Assembly (NCBI RefSeq): GCF_021458635.1
Contig: NZ_JAIRDQ010000002.1
Span: forward strand, 806,001-870,000
Direction: 5' to 3'
DNA length: 64,000 bases
Origin: Bradyrhizobium monzae
GTDB taxonomy: Bacteria; Pseudomonadota; Alphaproteobacteria; Rhizobiales; Xanthobacteraceae
How positions within the stretch are numbered: position 1 is the stretch's first letter; each line of letters opens with the position of its first letter. This document shows, one piece after another, positions 7,725 to 16,969 of this stretch. Both the position numbers and the translations under genes were made by a program. The notes beneath the pieces were generated by a model. That model did no database searches. It was not told the DNA's origin and was given only the letters and a program-made list of their open reading frames with translations.

Positions 7725-8837
7725 ATGAGAACCAAATCCGTCAAGTCATCCGAGAATTTGCTTGAGGAATTGCAGTCTGCACTCTCGCACGGCACCGTCG
7801 CCCGCCGGGTCGAGACGCTGCGCCGGGTCGCCGACCTCTTCGTCAACAATGCGGTGGATTATTCCGACGACCATATCCGCGTGTTCGACGACGTCTTCCA
7901 ATGCCTGGTCGGGCAGATCGAGACCTCGGCAAAAGCGCTGCTCGCCGACCGGCTCGCGCCGGTCCCGGCCGCACCGCCCCAGATCATCCGTACCCTCGCA
8001 CTCGACGATGTGATCGAGGTCGCCGGCCCAGTGCTGACGAAGTCGGAGCGGCTTGACGAGACGACCCTGATCGAGATCGCGCGCAGCAAGAGCCAGGCCC
8101 ACCTCAAGGCGATCTCGTTGCGGCGGGTGCTGTCGGAAGCGCTGACGGACGTGCTGGTGGCGCGTGGCAACGAAGACGTGGTGCAGTCGACCGTCGGCAA
8201 TCCGGGCGCACGGCTCTCCGAGGGCAGCCTCACCGACCTCGTGACGCGCGCCGAACGTGACGATGATCTTGCCACCTGCATCGGCGTGCGGCCCGACCTG
8301 CCGCGCCATCATTATCTGAAGCTGATTGCCAAGGCCTCGCTGAGCGTGCGCAGGAAGCTGGAGGCCGCTCATCCCGAACTCGCCGACGAGGTGTCGAGCG
8401 TGGTCCAGGAAGCGGCGCAGCGCGTCCGTGCCGCCGCCATGAGCCGGCAGACCGAGATGGCACGCGCGCTGGTGAAGTCGCTCCACGACGACGGCCGCCT
8501 CAACGAATTCCAGGTCACGGCCTTCGCCGAACAGGGCAAGTTCGATGAGACCAATGCAGGGCTCGCAGCGCTCGCCGGCGTTTCGGTCGAGACCGCCGAG
8601 AACATGATGATCGAGAGCCGCACCGAGGGCGTGATGATCCTCGCCAAGGTCGCCGGCATGCAATGGTCGGGCGTGCGCGCGATCATCGCCATGCGCGAAA
8701 AGCTGTCCGGCGGCTCGCAGACCGACATGCTGACCCTGCGCGATACCTACGAGGCCCTGCGCGGCTCGACGGCGCAGCAGGTGTTGCGCTTCCACCGCAT
8801 GCAGCAGGGCACGGGAAGCCCGGCGCCGGCCGTTTAG
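7725..8837 (+). CDS. DUF2336 domain-containing protein
   Basis: A 370-residue, largely helical, soluble protein without signal peptide or membrane segment. The pattern of repeated helices with paired acidic/Leu positions (VARRVETLRRVADLFV near the start, then HEAT-like repeats such as SQAHLKAISLRRVLSEALT) matches the DUF2336 family of alphaproteobacteria. The frame is open from 7671, but ATG 7725 has CAGGACAG just upstream and gives the better start. It follows the diguanylate cyclase gene by 63 bp on the same strand, so a link to c-di-GMP signalling or surface behaviour is possible (inference from context). No catalytic residues are recognisable. Confidence 0.8.
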   Translation: MRTKSVKSSENLLEELQSALSHGTVARRVETLRRVADLFVNNAVDYSDDHIRVFDDVFQCLVGQIETSAKALLADRLAPVPAAPPQIIRTLALDDVIEVAGPVLTKSERLDETTLIEIARSKSQAHLKAISLRRVLSEALTDVLVARGNEDVVQSTVGNPGARLSEGSLTDLVTRAERDDDLATCIGVRPDLPRHHYLKLIAKASLSVRRKLEAAHPELADEVSSVVQEAAQRVRAAAMSRQTEMARALVKSLHDDGRLNEFQVTAFAEQGKFDETNAGLAALAGVSVETAENMMIESRTEGVMILAKVAGMQWSGVRAIIAMREKLSGGSQTDMLTLRDTYEALRGSTAQQVLRFHRMQQGTGSPAPAV

Positions 8838-8861
8838 CCGGCAAGCCCAAGCGCTATTCTC

Positions 8862-11800
8862 TCACCACGCGTACCGCACCACGCCCTTGCCGGCATAGGA
8901 ACGCGTCACGTTGGAAAATTCGCCATCGAAGGTCGCGGCCGTCGACCAGCCGCTGAGCCACTTCATCTCTGCCGAGCCAGTGACGAGCGCCGAATCGGAC
9001 GCCATCGCCGCACCGCTGACGACGAAGCTCGCGCCGGGCAGCGTCTGGAAGGTTGCTGCAATCGCGCGGTCCGGATTGAAGTCGTGCGCCCAGGCGGCAC
9101 GGCCGCGCAGCGTCAGGATGCCGTCCTGAATCGCAAAGGACTTGTCGGTGCGCAGGCCGAGCTCGCTGCGGGTATCGGTGACGCTCTTCGAATTGTAAGC
9201 GAGCGCAAACATGTTGGAACCGACGATCGCGGTTTCGGCATAGTTCGGCAGGTCGAAGGTCGTACCCTGCCCGGCGGCATAAGGCGTGAGCCCGAAACCT
9301 TGCGCCACGAAGCGGTAGCCGCCTTCGAGCCGCCCCGACCAGGCATTGGCCTTGAACTCAGCGCGCAGCCGGTCAACGCCCGCGATGGTGACCGTGCGGT
9401 CTGTGGTGATGTCCTGCCAGCCATAGGCCAGCGCACCGGTCAGATAAGCCGCACCCATGTTGTGTCGAATGAACGCGCCGGCCTGGAACAGGTCGGAGCG
9501 TCCGCCGCCGAGATTATTTGCAATCGAGAAATTGGTGCCGCCGCCGGCGAGCGCAACGCCGACCAGCGTGTCCGGCGAGATGCGATAGTCGGCGCCGACC
9601 GCGGTGCCATAGATGCTGCTGGTGGTGTTGTTCGACCCGAGCGCCGCATTGCCGTCGGTGCTCTGTGATCCGCCAAATGCCGCGGCCCACACGCTCCAGC
9701 GCTGTTCGAATGTCGGCGCGCGCGGTGGTGCCTTGGCATAGATTGCAGCCAATGCGTCGGCCGGCTTGCGTTTTTGCGCGTAGGCCGAGGCTTGCTCATC
9801 GGCGTAACCGGCAGGCGTGCCCCCGGACGAGACGCCGTCGCCGCGGCCAGCGACGAACGGATCGGTCATCACGCCCATGAACTGGTTCATCGCATTGAAG
9901 GTGGTCTGCTGCGGCGCAGTGCCGGCTTCGCCGGAAAGCTGCGTGAGCCCGGCGGGCGTCAGGCCGCCGAACACGATCGGAATGCCGCCAGTGCTATTGA
10001 AGAAATTGACGAGGGCGTTGCCGACATTCTGCTGGTTGGCGTTCAGGCCTGCGCCCGACGGTGGGATGAAGCCGAGCACGAGGTTGAGATACACGTCATG
10101 GTTATGAGCATCGTAGCTGAGGCTTGAGCTAAAGCCCGACGGCAGATCGGTGCTGACCAGCGACGAAAATGTGCCGTTCACGCCGCCGGCCGCATTGAGG
10201 ATCGTGTATTGCCTGGCGACATAAGTGCCCGGCGCAAAGCTCGCGTTCACCGTCGCGCCGCCGAGCGTCGCCACGCCGGTGACGTTGGTACGGTCGGCAT
10301 TGGCCGGCGAAACTTGCACCATGTAGCTCGATGCCGCCGTGAACGAGAGGTTGCCATTGACGGTCAACAGACCGATCGAATTGCCCGGCGCCAACGCACC
10401 GCCATTGATAATGGTGTTGCCGACGGTGCCATTGCCGCCGAGCGTGCCGCCGGCATTCACTGTCACGTCGCTGGAAACAGAACCGTTGACCGACAGCAGG
10501 CCGCCATTCACGGTGGTCGGGCCGGTATAGCTGTTGGTGCCGGTGACGTTGGTGGCGCCGCCGTTCACCGTGAGGCTCATGGTGCCGTTGAGGCTGTCCA
10601 GCGTGCCTCCGGTCGAGGTCACCGCGCCGAACAACGCGCCACTCTTCAGCGTCCCGCCCGCCAGCGCCACCGCGTTGACGATCTCCGTAGTCCCGCCGAG
10701 ATCGACGGTGCCGCCGGTGTTGATCGTCATCGCGCTCGCAGCGCTGAACCCAAAGCCGAAGATACTGACCAGGGTGGCGCCATTGTTGACCGTGGTGGCA
10801 CCAGTGTAGGTGTTGCCGACGTAAAAGGTGGTGCCGCCATTCGCCGTCAGGCTCATGCTGCCGCTCGTGCTGCTGATCGTGCCGCCGGTCGAGATCACCG
10901 CGCCGGTCAACGCGCCATTGCCCAACGAGCCACCCGCCAGCGTCACACTGTTGATGGTCTGCGCAAGGCCGCCGAGATTAACCGTGCCTCCGGTGTTGAT
11001 GGTCGTGGCGCTGACGGCACTGAACCCATTGGCGACGCCGCCGAGCAGCGTCGCGCCGCCGTTGACCGTGGTCGCACCGGTATACCCGCTATTGAAGCCA
11101 CCCACGGTGGTGGTGCCGCCGTTCGCGGTCAGGCTCATGCTGCCGAACATGTTGATCAGCGTGCCGCCGGTCGAGGTCACCGCGCCGTTCAGTATGCCTC
11201 CCTCCAGCGATCCGCCTGCCAGTGTCACCGTGTTGATGGTCTGAAGGGAGCCGGTCAGAAGGAAGCTGCCGCCGCTGTTGATCGTCACCGCGCTGGCCGC
11301 GCTAAACGAATTGTCGTTGGGGGTGAAGAGGATCGCACCGCTATTGACTGTGGTCGTGCCGGTATAGGTGTTGCCGGGGTTGACGACCGTGGTGCCGCCG
11401 TTCGCGACCAGGCTCATGGTGCCGCCAAGACCGCCGATCCCGCCGCCGGTCGAGATGACCGTGCCGGTCAGGGAACCGTTCTTCAGCGCGCCGCCCGCCA
11501 GCGCCACGTTGTTGATAGTCTGCGCAGTGCCGCCGAGGTCGACGGCGCCGCCATTGATCGTCGTTGCGCTGGTGGCGCTGAACGCGCCGGCACTGCCGGC
11601 GAGCAGGGTCCCGCCGTTGACGACCGTCGAGCCGCTAAAGGTGCTCGTGCCGGTCAGCGTCCAGGTGCTGGAGCCTGCTTTCTCGAAAATGCCGAAGCTA
11701 CGATACTGGGCTGCCGCACCGACGCCGGAGATGTCAAACGTGGCATTCGTGGTGCCGCCGAGCCGCAACGTGTCGGCGCTGCTGAATGCCACCACATTGC

Positions 11801-12905
11801 CGGTGATGGTCGATCCTGCCTGCAGCGCCAGCGTATTGATGCCGCCGGTGAAGGCGATGGCAAGTCCGCCACCGGCGCCGCCGGAAATCGTCCCGCTATT
11901 GACGACAGTGATGTTCGTGCCCGAGACGCCGGTGCCGCCGAGACCATTGACGCCATTGGCACCATTAACGGCCCCCACTCCGCCAAGCCCACCCGCCCCG
12001 GCCGCACCGCCGGTGATTGTGCCGGCGTTTGTCAGGGTGCCGCCATTGACCAGCGACACACCCGTACCGCCATTGCCACCATTGCCACCGTTGCCGGCAA
12101 TGTCGTTTATCGAGAAGCCGGCGGCGCCGCCGGCACCGCCGGCGCCGCCCTGAGCCGTTGCCCCCGCATTATTGGTGAAGTTCGCGCCACCGGTCAGTGC
12201 CACGCCGACGCCTCCGGCGCCGCCGCCGCCGCCTGAACCCGAGATGACCAAAGTGTCCCCGGAAGCACCGCCGGCGCCGCCACTGCCGCCGGCAATGGTC
12301 GAGGCGTTCGAACTTGCGGCGGCCCCGGTCAACAGGGCGCCGCCACCGCCTTCGCCGCCGCCGCCACCGCCACCACTACCGAAGTTGGTACCGGCGGTAC
12401 TCCCGCCAGTGCCGCCGACCGTCCCGGATACCGGAGCAACGATCGCCGCTGATGGTGTCACCAGGCCGAAATTACCCCCGGCGCCGCCATCGCCACCGGC
12501 CGTATGGCCGCTAGCCGGGTCGACTGTGCCGCCGGTGCCGCCGGCGCCACCAACGCCTGTGCTGAGGCTGACGCCGCCGCCGCCGCCACCGCCGGCGCCA
12601 AGCAAGGTTGCGGGGTCCTCATCGCTTCCATGACCGCCGGTTGGCGATGTCGCGGTACCGCCGGCGCCGCCGGAAACACCGATCGGTGGAGCGCCGCCCT
12701 GGCCGCCATCGGCAAACGCGGGCGTTATCGCAAGATGAGCCGCAACGCATGTGCCGGCGAGGATCAGCCCCGTCACCCCGGCCCGCACGATGGCCGTACT
12801 CGCCAACGCGACCTTGATCGAAAAGGGGTGCTTTCTTTGCCTTGAGGCATGGGAGCGCAAGCGGAGCGCGCGCGTCGGCACATTCGTCGCTCTATCGGAA
12901 CCCAT
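8862..12905 (-). CDS. Gly-rich autotransporter with repeat passenger and beta-barrel
   Basis: A protein of about 1347 residues. It has a long N-terminal extension with a hydrophobic core (AGVTGLILAGTCVAAHLAIT) and an Ala cleavage site before ADGGQGG. A very Gly-rich stretch of about 270 residues follows (GGAGG, GGGGGGG runs). Then come four to five tandem repeats of about 93 residues with conserved QTIN-V-LAGG and YTGATTVN blocks. The C-terminal autotransporter barrel is about 280 residues and ends in Arg-Tyr-Ala-Trp, the terminal aromatic needed for outer-membrane insertion. The repeats are of the passenger-associated beta-helix kind, so this is probably a surface adhesin. I chose ATG at 12905; the frame is open to a TTG at 13001. 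It is convergent with the DUF2336 gene and lies downstream of a two-component pair on the same strand. Confidence 0.85.
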   Translation of the reverse strand: MGSDRATNVPTRALRLRSHASRQRKHPFSIKVALASTAIVRAGVTGLILAGTCVAAHLAITPAFADGGQGGAPPIGVSGGAGGTATSPTGGHGSDEDPATLLGAGGGGGGGVSLSTGVGGAGGTGGTVDPASGHTAGGDGGAGGNFGLVTPSAAIVAPVSGTVGGTGGSTAGTNFGSGGGGGGGEGGGGALLTGAAASSNASTIAGGSGGAGGASGDTLVISGSGGGGGAGGVGVALTGGANFTNNAGATAQGGAGGAGGAAGFSINDIAGNGGNGGNGGTGVSLVNGGTLTNAGTITGGAAGAGGLGGVGAVNGANGVNGLGGTGVSGTNITVVNSGTISGGAGGGLAIAFTGGINTLALQAGSTITGNVVAFSSADTLRLGGTTNATFDISGVGAAAQYRSFGIFEKAGSSTWTLTGTSTFSGSTVVNGGTLLAGSAGAFSATSATTINGGAVDLGGTAQTINNVALAGGALKNGSLTGTVISTGGGIGGLGGTMSLVANGGTTVVNPGNTYTGTTTVNSGAILFTPNDNSFSAASAVTINSGGSFLLTGSLQTINTVTLAGGSLEGGILNGAVTSTGGTLINMFGSMSLTANGGTTTVGGFNSGYTGATTVNGGATLLGGVANGFSAVSATTINTGGTVNLGGLAQTINSVTLAGGSLGNGALTGAVISTGGTISSTSGSMSLTANGGTTFYVGNTYTGATTVNNGATLVSIFGFGFSAASAMTINTGGTVDLGGTTEIVNAVALAGGTLKSGALFGAVTSTGGTLDSLNGTMSLTVNGGATNVTGTNSYTGPTTVNGGLLSVNGSVSSDVTVNAGGTLGGNGTVGNTIINGGALAPGNSIGLLTVNGNLSFTAASSYMVQVSPANADRTNVTGVATLGGATVNASFAPGTYVARQYTILNAAGGVNGTFSSLVSTDLPSGFSSSLSYDAHNHDVYLNLVLGFIPPSGAGLNANQQNVGNALVNFFNSTGGIPIVFGGLTPAGLTQLSGEAGTAPQQTTFNAMNQFMGVMTDPFVAGRGDGVSSGGTPAGYADEQASAYAQKRKPADALAAIYAKAPPRAPTFEQRWSVWAAAFGGSQSTDGNAALGSNNTTSSIYGTAVGADYRISPDTLVGVALAGGGTNFSIANNLGGGRSDLFQAGAFIRHNMGAAYLTGALAYGWQDITTDRTVTIAGVDRLRAEFKANAWSGRLEGGYRFVAQGFGLTPYAAGQGTTFDLPNYAETAIVGSNMFALAYNSKSVTDTRSELGLRTDKSFAIQDGILTLRGRAAWAHDFNPDRAIAATFQTLPGASFVVSGAAMASDSALVTGSAEMKWLSGWSTAATFDGEFSNVTRSYAGKGVVRYAW
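10500..11630 (-). repeat. internal tandem repeats, about 279 bp per unit, in the autotransporter gene
   Basis: On the plus strand the block gccagcg..ac...ttgatggtctg recurs near 10660, 10937, 11217 and 11497, a period of 277-280 bp, equal to about 93 codons. Each unit encodes a beta-helix segment with conserved TIN-GG, QTIN, LAGG, MSL-ANGG and YTG-TTVN blocks. Four units are nearly complete and the end units are partial. The identity between units suggests unit number could change by recombination. Confidence 0.75.
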
Positions 12906-13124
12906 CAGCTTCACCGCCGCCGTGCGAGACTTCCCGAAGCGAAGCTGCCCGTCTTGATAGGCCCGTTGATGGCATGCTCCTGCACCAACTGCCGATTTCA
13001 AGATCGGCTGTCGTTCGAGCGCGTCCTGTTGAGTCGAAAGATATCGCCGGGTTCATTCGCGAGCGATACGGCAGATGTCGTATTTCGCCGCCGATGAGGA
13101 GGCTGGGGACAGCCAGTCCTCTCG

Positions 13125-14909
13125 TTAGCGACCGTTGTCGACCGATTCCGTGTCGCCAAGTTCCTTATCGCCAAGGCAGGTCGCAACGATCGCTTCGTGC
13201 AATTCCTCACCGGTAACCGGCTTGTGCAGAATGCGATGACCGCTGGCGGTGGCTTCCTTGATGCGCGACGGCGAAGTATCGCCGGTCACGATAACGGCAG
13301 GAACCCGCCGGCCGATATCGGCGCGAAGAGCCTCGATTGCGTCGAGGCCCGTAACACCATCTCCGAGGCGGTAGTCGGCGACAATCAAATCGACCGGTGC
13401 ATCGCCGGCCATCATCGCCTCTGCATGACGCTGCAGCACCTCGGCGGCAGATCGGCCGGCATAGACCCGATGCCCCTGCAGCGTGAGCAAGTGCACCATG
13501 ACATCGAGAATATCCTTCTCGTCCTCCACGACCATGATGCCTACGGCGATGCCTGCGGGCGATGGCTTGCCATCGCGCAAGGGAGCTGCCACCGCGCTGG
13601 CTTTCGGAACCGTAACGGAAAACATCGAACCACGCCCGGTGACGGAGACCAGCTTCAGCGGATGTTGCAGCAACACGGCAGTGCGGCGAACAATGGCGAG
13701 GCCGAGGCCAAGGCCTTGCGTGCGATCCCTCGCCGGGTTGTGCAATTGCACGAACTCCTCGAACACCATGGCTTGTTGATCTGCGGGGATGCCGGGACCG
13801 GTATCCCAAACCTGGATTTCCACCGACGTGCCGCGCCTGCGGCAGCCGAGCAGGACGCCGCCGGATCCCGTGTATCGAAAGGCGTTCGACAGCAGATTGC
13901 CCAGGACCCGCTTCAGCATCATGGGATCACTGTCCACCTGTAGACGGCTCTCGACGACGCGCCAATCAAGGCCACGATCCTTCGCCGCCGACGCGAATTC
14001 GTTGCCGAGCTGCGAGAACAGTTGGGACAGATTCACTGTCTCCCTGGCAACGGTGACGACACCGGCATCGAGCCGGGAGATGTCGAGCAGTCCATTCAGA
14101 AGGGCGCCGAGGTTTCCAACAATGGATTTGGCCTTGCCGGCCAGATCGCGTGCATCGCCGGATTGGACGACGCCGCGCTGGCCCAGCGCCGCGAGCGTTG
14201 CGATCAGCAGGCTCAAGGCATGGATCGGCTGGCGCAGGTCATGACTGGCGGCTGCAAGGAAGCGCGTTTTCGCACGATCGGCGGCTTGCGCGCGGTCGCG
14301 TTCTTCCTGGAGGTGGCTGACCAGCTCGACATTTTCCAGGCGCAACCTGATGGACTCGCGCAGCATCCGGTACGTTGTGCGGCAGTAATAGAAATTAATG
14401 GTCACAAGCCCCGCAAGCAGGGCGAGATATGCGCCGGAGATATCCCCGCCATTGGTGATGGAGCGGACCGTGATCGGAAGCACCGTTGCGATGATCGAAC
14501 CGACGAGAGCCGGCGGAAACGCCGAGAGCGACGGAACCGTGCCGCAGATCAAGCCGGTCAAAGCAATGACGGTGAATGAAAACGGAACGGGCTCTTGAGG
14601 AAGAAACCCAACCCAGCCGAGCATCCCCCACAGGAGGCCCGACACGCAGGAAAATGCAGCCGCAAGCCAGGCCCATCGCAACACGGACGCCGGCTCTCGA
14701 TCCCGACTGAAGAACCGGCGCGCCGCCAGGACGCGTATGGCGGTGAGCAGATATACCGCGCCGAGCCATCCGATCAGCCAGCTCGCCGTTACCGTGCCCT
14801 TCAGCACGTACGCTGCCGTCAGCGAGATGAGGACGTTGGCGACCACCACCCCATAGGAATTGCGATACAAGAGCTCGACGAGCGCTGCGCGTATCTTGTC
14901 GTCCTGCAT
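13125..14909 (-). CDS. hybrid sensor histidine kinase with C-terminal receiver
   Basis: A 594-residue protein. Residues about 15-180 contain five to six membrane helices and no large periplasmic loop. A coiled linker (about 188-212) leads to HisKA, with phospho-acceptor His223 in ASHDLRQPIHAL, the HDLRQP variant typical of hybrid kinases. The HATPase shows the N-box (LGNLLSNAFRYT), DTGPGIP and GLGLGLAIVRR. A receiver domain follows from about 450, with phospho-acceptor Asp512 in IVADYRL. The response regulator gene lies 57 bp upstream on the same strand, so the two probably work as a phosphorelay. The autotransporter gene follows about 220 bp downstream and is a candidate target (inference). 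The stimulus is unknown; a membrane-sensed signal is likely. Confidence 0.9.
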   Translation of the reverse strand: MQDDKIRAALVELLYRNSYGVVVANVLISLTAAYVLKGTVTASWLIGWLGAVYLLTAIRVLAARRFFSRDREPASVLRWAWLAAAFSCVSGLLWGMLGWVGFLPQEPVPFSFTVIALTGLICGTVPSLSAFPPALVGSIIATVLPITVRSITNGGDISGAYLALLAGLVTINFYYCRTTYRMLRESIRLRLENVELVSHLQEERDRAQAADRAKTRFLAAASHDLRQPIHALSLLIATLAALGQRGVVQSGDARDLAGKAKSIVGNLGALLNGLLDISRLDAGVVTVARETVNLSQLFSQLGNEFASAAKDRGLDWRVVESRLQVDSDPMMLKRVLGNLLSNAFRYTGSGGVLLGCRRRGTSVEIQVWDTGPGIPADQQAMVFEEFVQLHNPARDRTQGLGLGLAIVRRTAVLLQHPLKLVSVTGRGSMFSVTVPKASAVAAPLRDGKPSPAGIAVGIMVVEDEKDILDVMVHLLTLQGHRVYAGRSAAEVLQRHAEAMMAGDAPVDLIVADYRLGDGVTGLDAIEALRADIGRRVPAVIVTGDTSPSRIKEATASGHRILHKPVTGEELHEAIVATCLGDKELGDTESVDNGR

Positions 14910-14966
14910 CGAAATCTCTCCGCACGCCGGCGGATGCGGCGGCTTCGTTCGCGAATTGCCGTCGGG

Positions 14967-15620
14967 CTAGCCCGCCGGAAGGCCGAGACGAACCGCATAG
15001 GCGGTCAATTCAGCACCACTATGCAGATCAAGCTTGCGCATGAGATTCTCGCGATGCTTCCGGGCGGTCAGCGGGCTGATGCCGAGACGGCTGGCGACGT
15101 CGCGACTGGTGACGCCGTGAGCGATCATCCCCAGGATCTGCCGCTCACGCCGTGTGAGCGTGACGGGAGACATGACCGCACCCGCAAGTTCCATGGTTTC
15201 GCCCGCGCCGTCATGCTGGTCCACCGCAAAACGAACTTCCTCCGCGACGTAGATGTTGCCTTTTCGGATGGCATCGATCGCAGCTATCAGCTCGGATGGA
15301 TCGCCGCTCTTGGTCAAGTAGCCATTCGCGCCTGCGGAAAGAGCTGTTCGAACGGAACGCGGCTCGACATTGGCGGTGAGGACAAGAACCCGCAGCTCCG
15401 GCCATGCGGCTCTCAGGCTGGCTATGAACTGAGACCCGCTCACACCCGGCATGCCGAGATCGAGGATGAGAAGATCGGCGCCGCGTTCATTCAGCAACCG
15501 GTGGACACCTTCAGCGTCCGCCGCTTCTCCACTGACAGCAAACTCGTCCACGGTCGACAGAAGCTGCTTCAGGCCTTCCCGCATGATGGCGTGGTCGTCA
15601 GCAATGATCGTCCTCACCAC
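14967..15620 (-). CDS. NarL/FixJ-family response regulator
   Basis: A 217-residue protein with a receiver at 1-120 (acidic pair in IIADDH at the start, phospho-acceptor Asp54 in LILDLGMPG, Lys in LTKSG near 105). A LuxR-type helix-turn-helix follows at about 150-210 (LTRRERQILGMIAHGVTSRDVASRL). The start is GTG at 15620. It precedes the hybrid histidine kinase gene by 57 bp on the same strand. The likely role is DNA-binding output of that kinase. Targets are unknown; the nearby autotransporter or ECF operon are candidates by position only. Confidence 0.9.
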   Translation of the reverse strand: MVRTIIADDHAIMREGLKQLLSTVDEFAVSGEAADAEGVHRLLNERGADLLILDLGMPGVSGSQFIASLRAAWPELRVLVLTANVEPRSVRTALSAGANGYLTKSGDPSELIAAIDAIRKGNIYVAEEVRFAVDQHDGAGETMELAGAVMSPVTLTRRERQILGMIAHGVTSRDVASRLGISPLTARKHRENLMRKLDLHSGAELTAYAVRLGLPAG

Positions 15621-15762
15621 CGCACCCGTGTCGTACCTGTCCGTAGCGGTATTAGGGTATCAGCAAACTCCAATCAAGGATTTACAACCAGACGCGCGGT
15701 CACAAAACCGAAGCATGCACCGACGCTCTCCTTTCGAAGAGCGTCTCGACGTGGTCGTCGCC

Positions 15763-16401
15763 TCAGTACCGCAGGACTCTCGACCCGACCGCCGCGCCGA
15801 TCGCGGTCACGACCGCGGTCGCGATCGTGTACCAGGTCGCGACGAACAGCGGCGAGTCGTCCGTGCAATGCGACGCATAGAGCGTCGCGGCGAGCCCGGC
15901 CGACAGCAGGCCGGCGAGCGCGCCGGCAAGCGCCGGCCGCGACGGCGCGCCGTGGCGCAGACCGAACAGGGCGCCGGCGAGCAGCGGCAGCGACATCGCG
16001 GGGATCGCCAACATGCACCACCGCGAGTTCTTACCGACGAGCCGCATCGTCACCGGCATGGCCGGCGCCATCATCGCCTCGCTGCCGATCGCGACCGCAA
16101 GCAGCCCGACGGGGAGTAGCAAGAGCCAGCCCCAACCGCGCATCAAGGCCTCGGGCCGCGACAGATGCAGGCTGATGATGATCGCGGGGATCGCCAGCGA
16201 CAGCGTGACTGCGAACTTCATGTCGAAGAACGGGTTGTGCATGGCGCTCGTCACGTCCGGCCGCACACCGAGGAACGTCGCAAAGATCAGGATCGATAGC
16301 GGCGCCATCACGAGAAGAGCCATGGTCAGCATCGCGCCGACACGGGGGGCGCGATGGGTGTTATCGGCCGCAAGGCTACGAATGAGTTGGTCGGTTTCCA
16401 T
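15763..16401 (-). CDS. osrA: NrsF/DUF1109-family anti-sigma factor (OsrA-like)
   Basis: A 212-residue integral membrane protein with six predicted helices and a short cytoplasmic N-terminus, the DUF1109 (NrsF) layout. It has two conserved-type cysteines, Cys129 (NSRWCML) and Cys179 (YASHCTDD). To my recollection these are the same positions reported as essential in OsrA, which inhibits EcfF in Bradyrhizobium japonicum. It starts 2 bp after the stop of the sigma gene, so the two are co-translated. The expected role is to hold the sigma factor at the inner membrane and release it when the cysteines are oxidised or metal-modified. The family is secure; the OsrA name rests on cysteine positions, operon layout and the promoter upstream. 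Confidence 0.82.
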   Translation of the reverse strand: METDQLIRSLAADNTHRAPRVGAMLTMALLVMAPLSILIFATFLGVRPDVTSAMHNPFFDMKFAVTLSLAIPAIIISLHLSRPEALMRGWGWLLLLPVGLLAVAIGSEAMMAPAMPVTMRLVGKNSRWCMLAIPAMSLPLLAGALFGLRHGAPSRPALAGALAGLLSAGLAATLYASHCTDDSPLFVATWYTIATAVVTAIGAAVGSRVLRY

Positions 16402-16403
16402 GA

Positions 16404-16949
16404 CTAGTGGTCCCGTAGTTTGGCAGTCAGGGCCGCGAGCCCCCGATGCAGTGCGACCCGCACGGCACCTTCGCTCATCGAGAACTTTGTCGCCGTATCC
16501 TTGATCGAGGCGCTGTCGACTGCGATCGATTGCAACACGTCGCGCTGGCGCTGCGGCAGCGTGTTGAGCTGCGCGGTGACCTCGCCTGCCGAGGCCGTCT
16601 CCTGCGGCGTCTCGCCGGGCAGCGTTTCGGCGAAATCGTCGATGTTGACGAAGACGCGGCGGCCGCGACGCCGGAGCGCATCGATCAGCTTGTTGCGCCC
16701 GATCGCGAACAGCCAGGGGGCGAAGGGCGCTTCGCTGTCCCAGGTGTGCCGCTTCAGATGCACCGCCAACAAAATCTCCTGCACGATATCCTCGGCCTGG
16801 TCGGGAGGCTGCCCGGCACGCGCCAAACCGCGCCTCGCGGCAGCGCGCAGCACAGGCGTGATTTCTCTCAACAAGCGATGATACGCCGCATCATCGCCTG
16901 CCATGGCCGACCGCATCAGGCCGGTCCACTCGTCCTCACGTCCGCGCAC
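16404..16949 (-). CDS. ecfF: ECF sigma factor, EcfF/SigF-like
   Basis: A 181-residue ECF sigma factor. Region 2 is at about 20-95 (QAEDIVQEILLAVHLKR, WLFAIGRNKLIDALRRRG). Region 4 is at about 125-178 (LNTLPQRQRDVLQSI, then a helix-turn-helix ending SEGAVRVALHRG). The start is GTG 16949 with GAGGG six bases upstream. It is followed directly by the NrsF-type anti-sigma. A GTAAC-N16-CGAAT promoter 21 bp upstream of the start fits the SigF consensus described in Caulobacter and implies autoregulation. Known relatives answer to reactive oxygen species or heavy metals. The small targets such factors control are not obvious elsewhere in this window. Confidence 0.88.
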   Translation of the reverse strand: MRGREDEWTGLMRSAMAGDDAAYHRLLREITPVLRAAARRGLARAGQPPDQAEDIVQEILLAVHLKRHTWDSEAPFAPWLFAIGRNKLIDALRRRGRRVFVNIDDFAETLPGETPQETASAGEVTAQLNTLPQRQRDVLQSIAVDSASIKDTATKFSMSEGAVRVALHRGLAALTAKLRDH

Positions 16950-16969
16950 GCGCGCCCCTCACCATTGCA

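Noticed and set aside
10209..12236. A 675-codon open frame on the plus strand opposite the autotransporter gene
   Set aside because: It is the antisense of a GC-rich, Gly-rich repeat gene. It has Arg/Ala/Gly-biased composition, repeats that mirror the real gene and no domain.
14595..16175. A 526-codon plus-strand frame across the response-regulator and anti-sigma genes
   Set aside because: It is opposite well-supported genes and has Arg-rich low-complexity composition typical of shadow frames.
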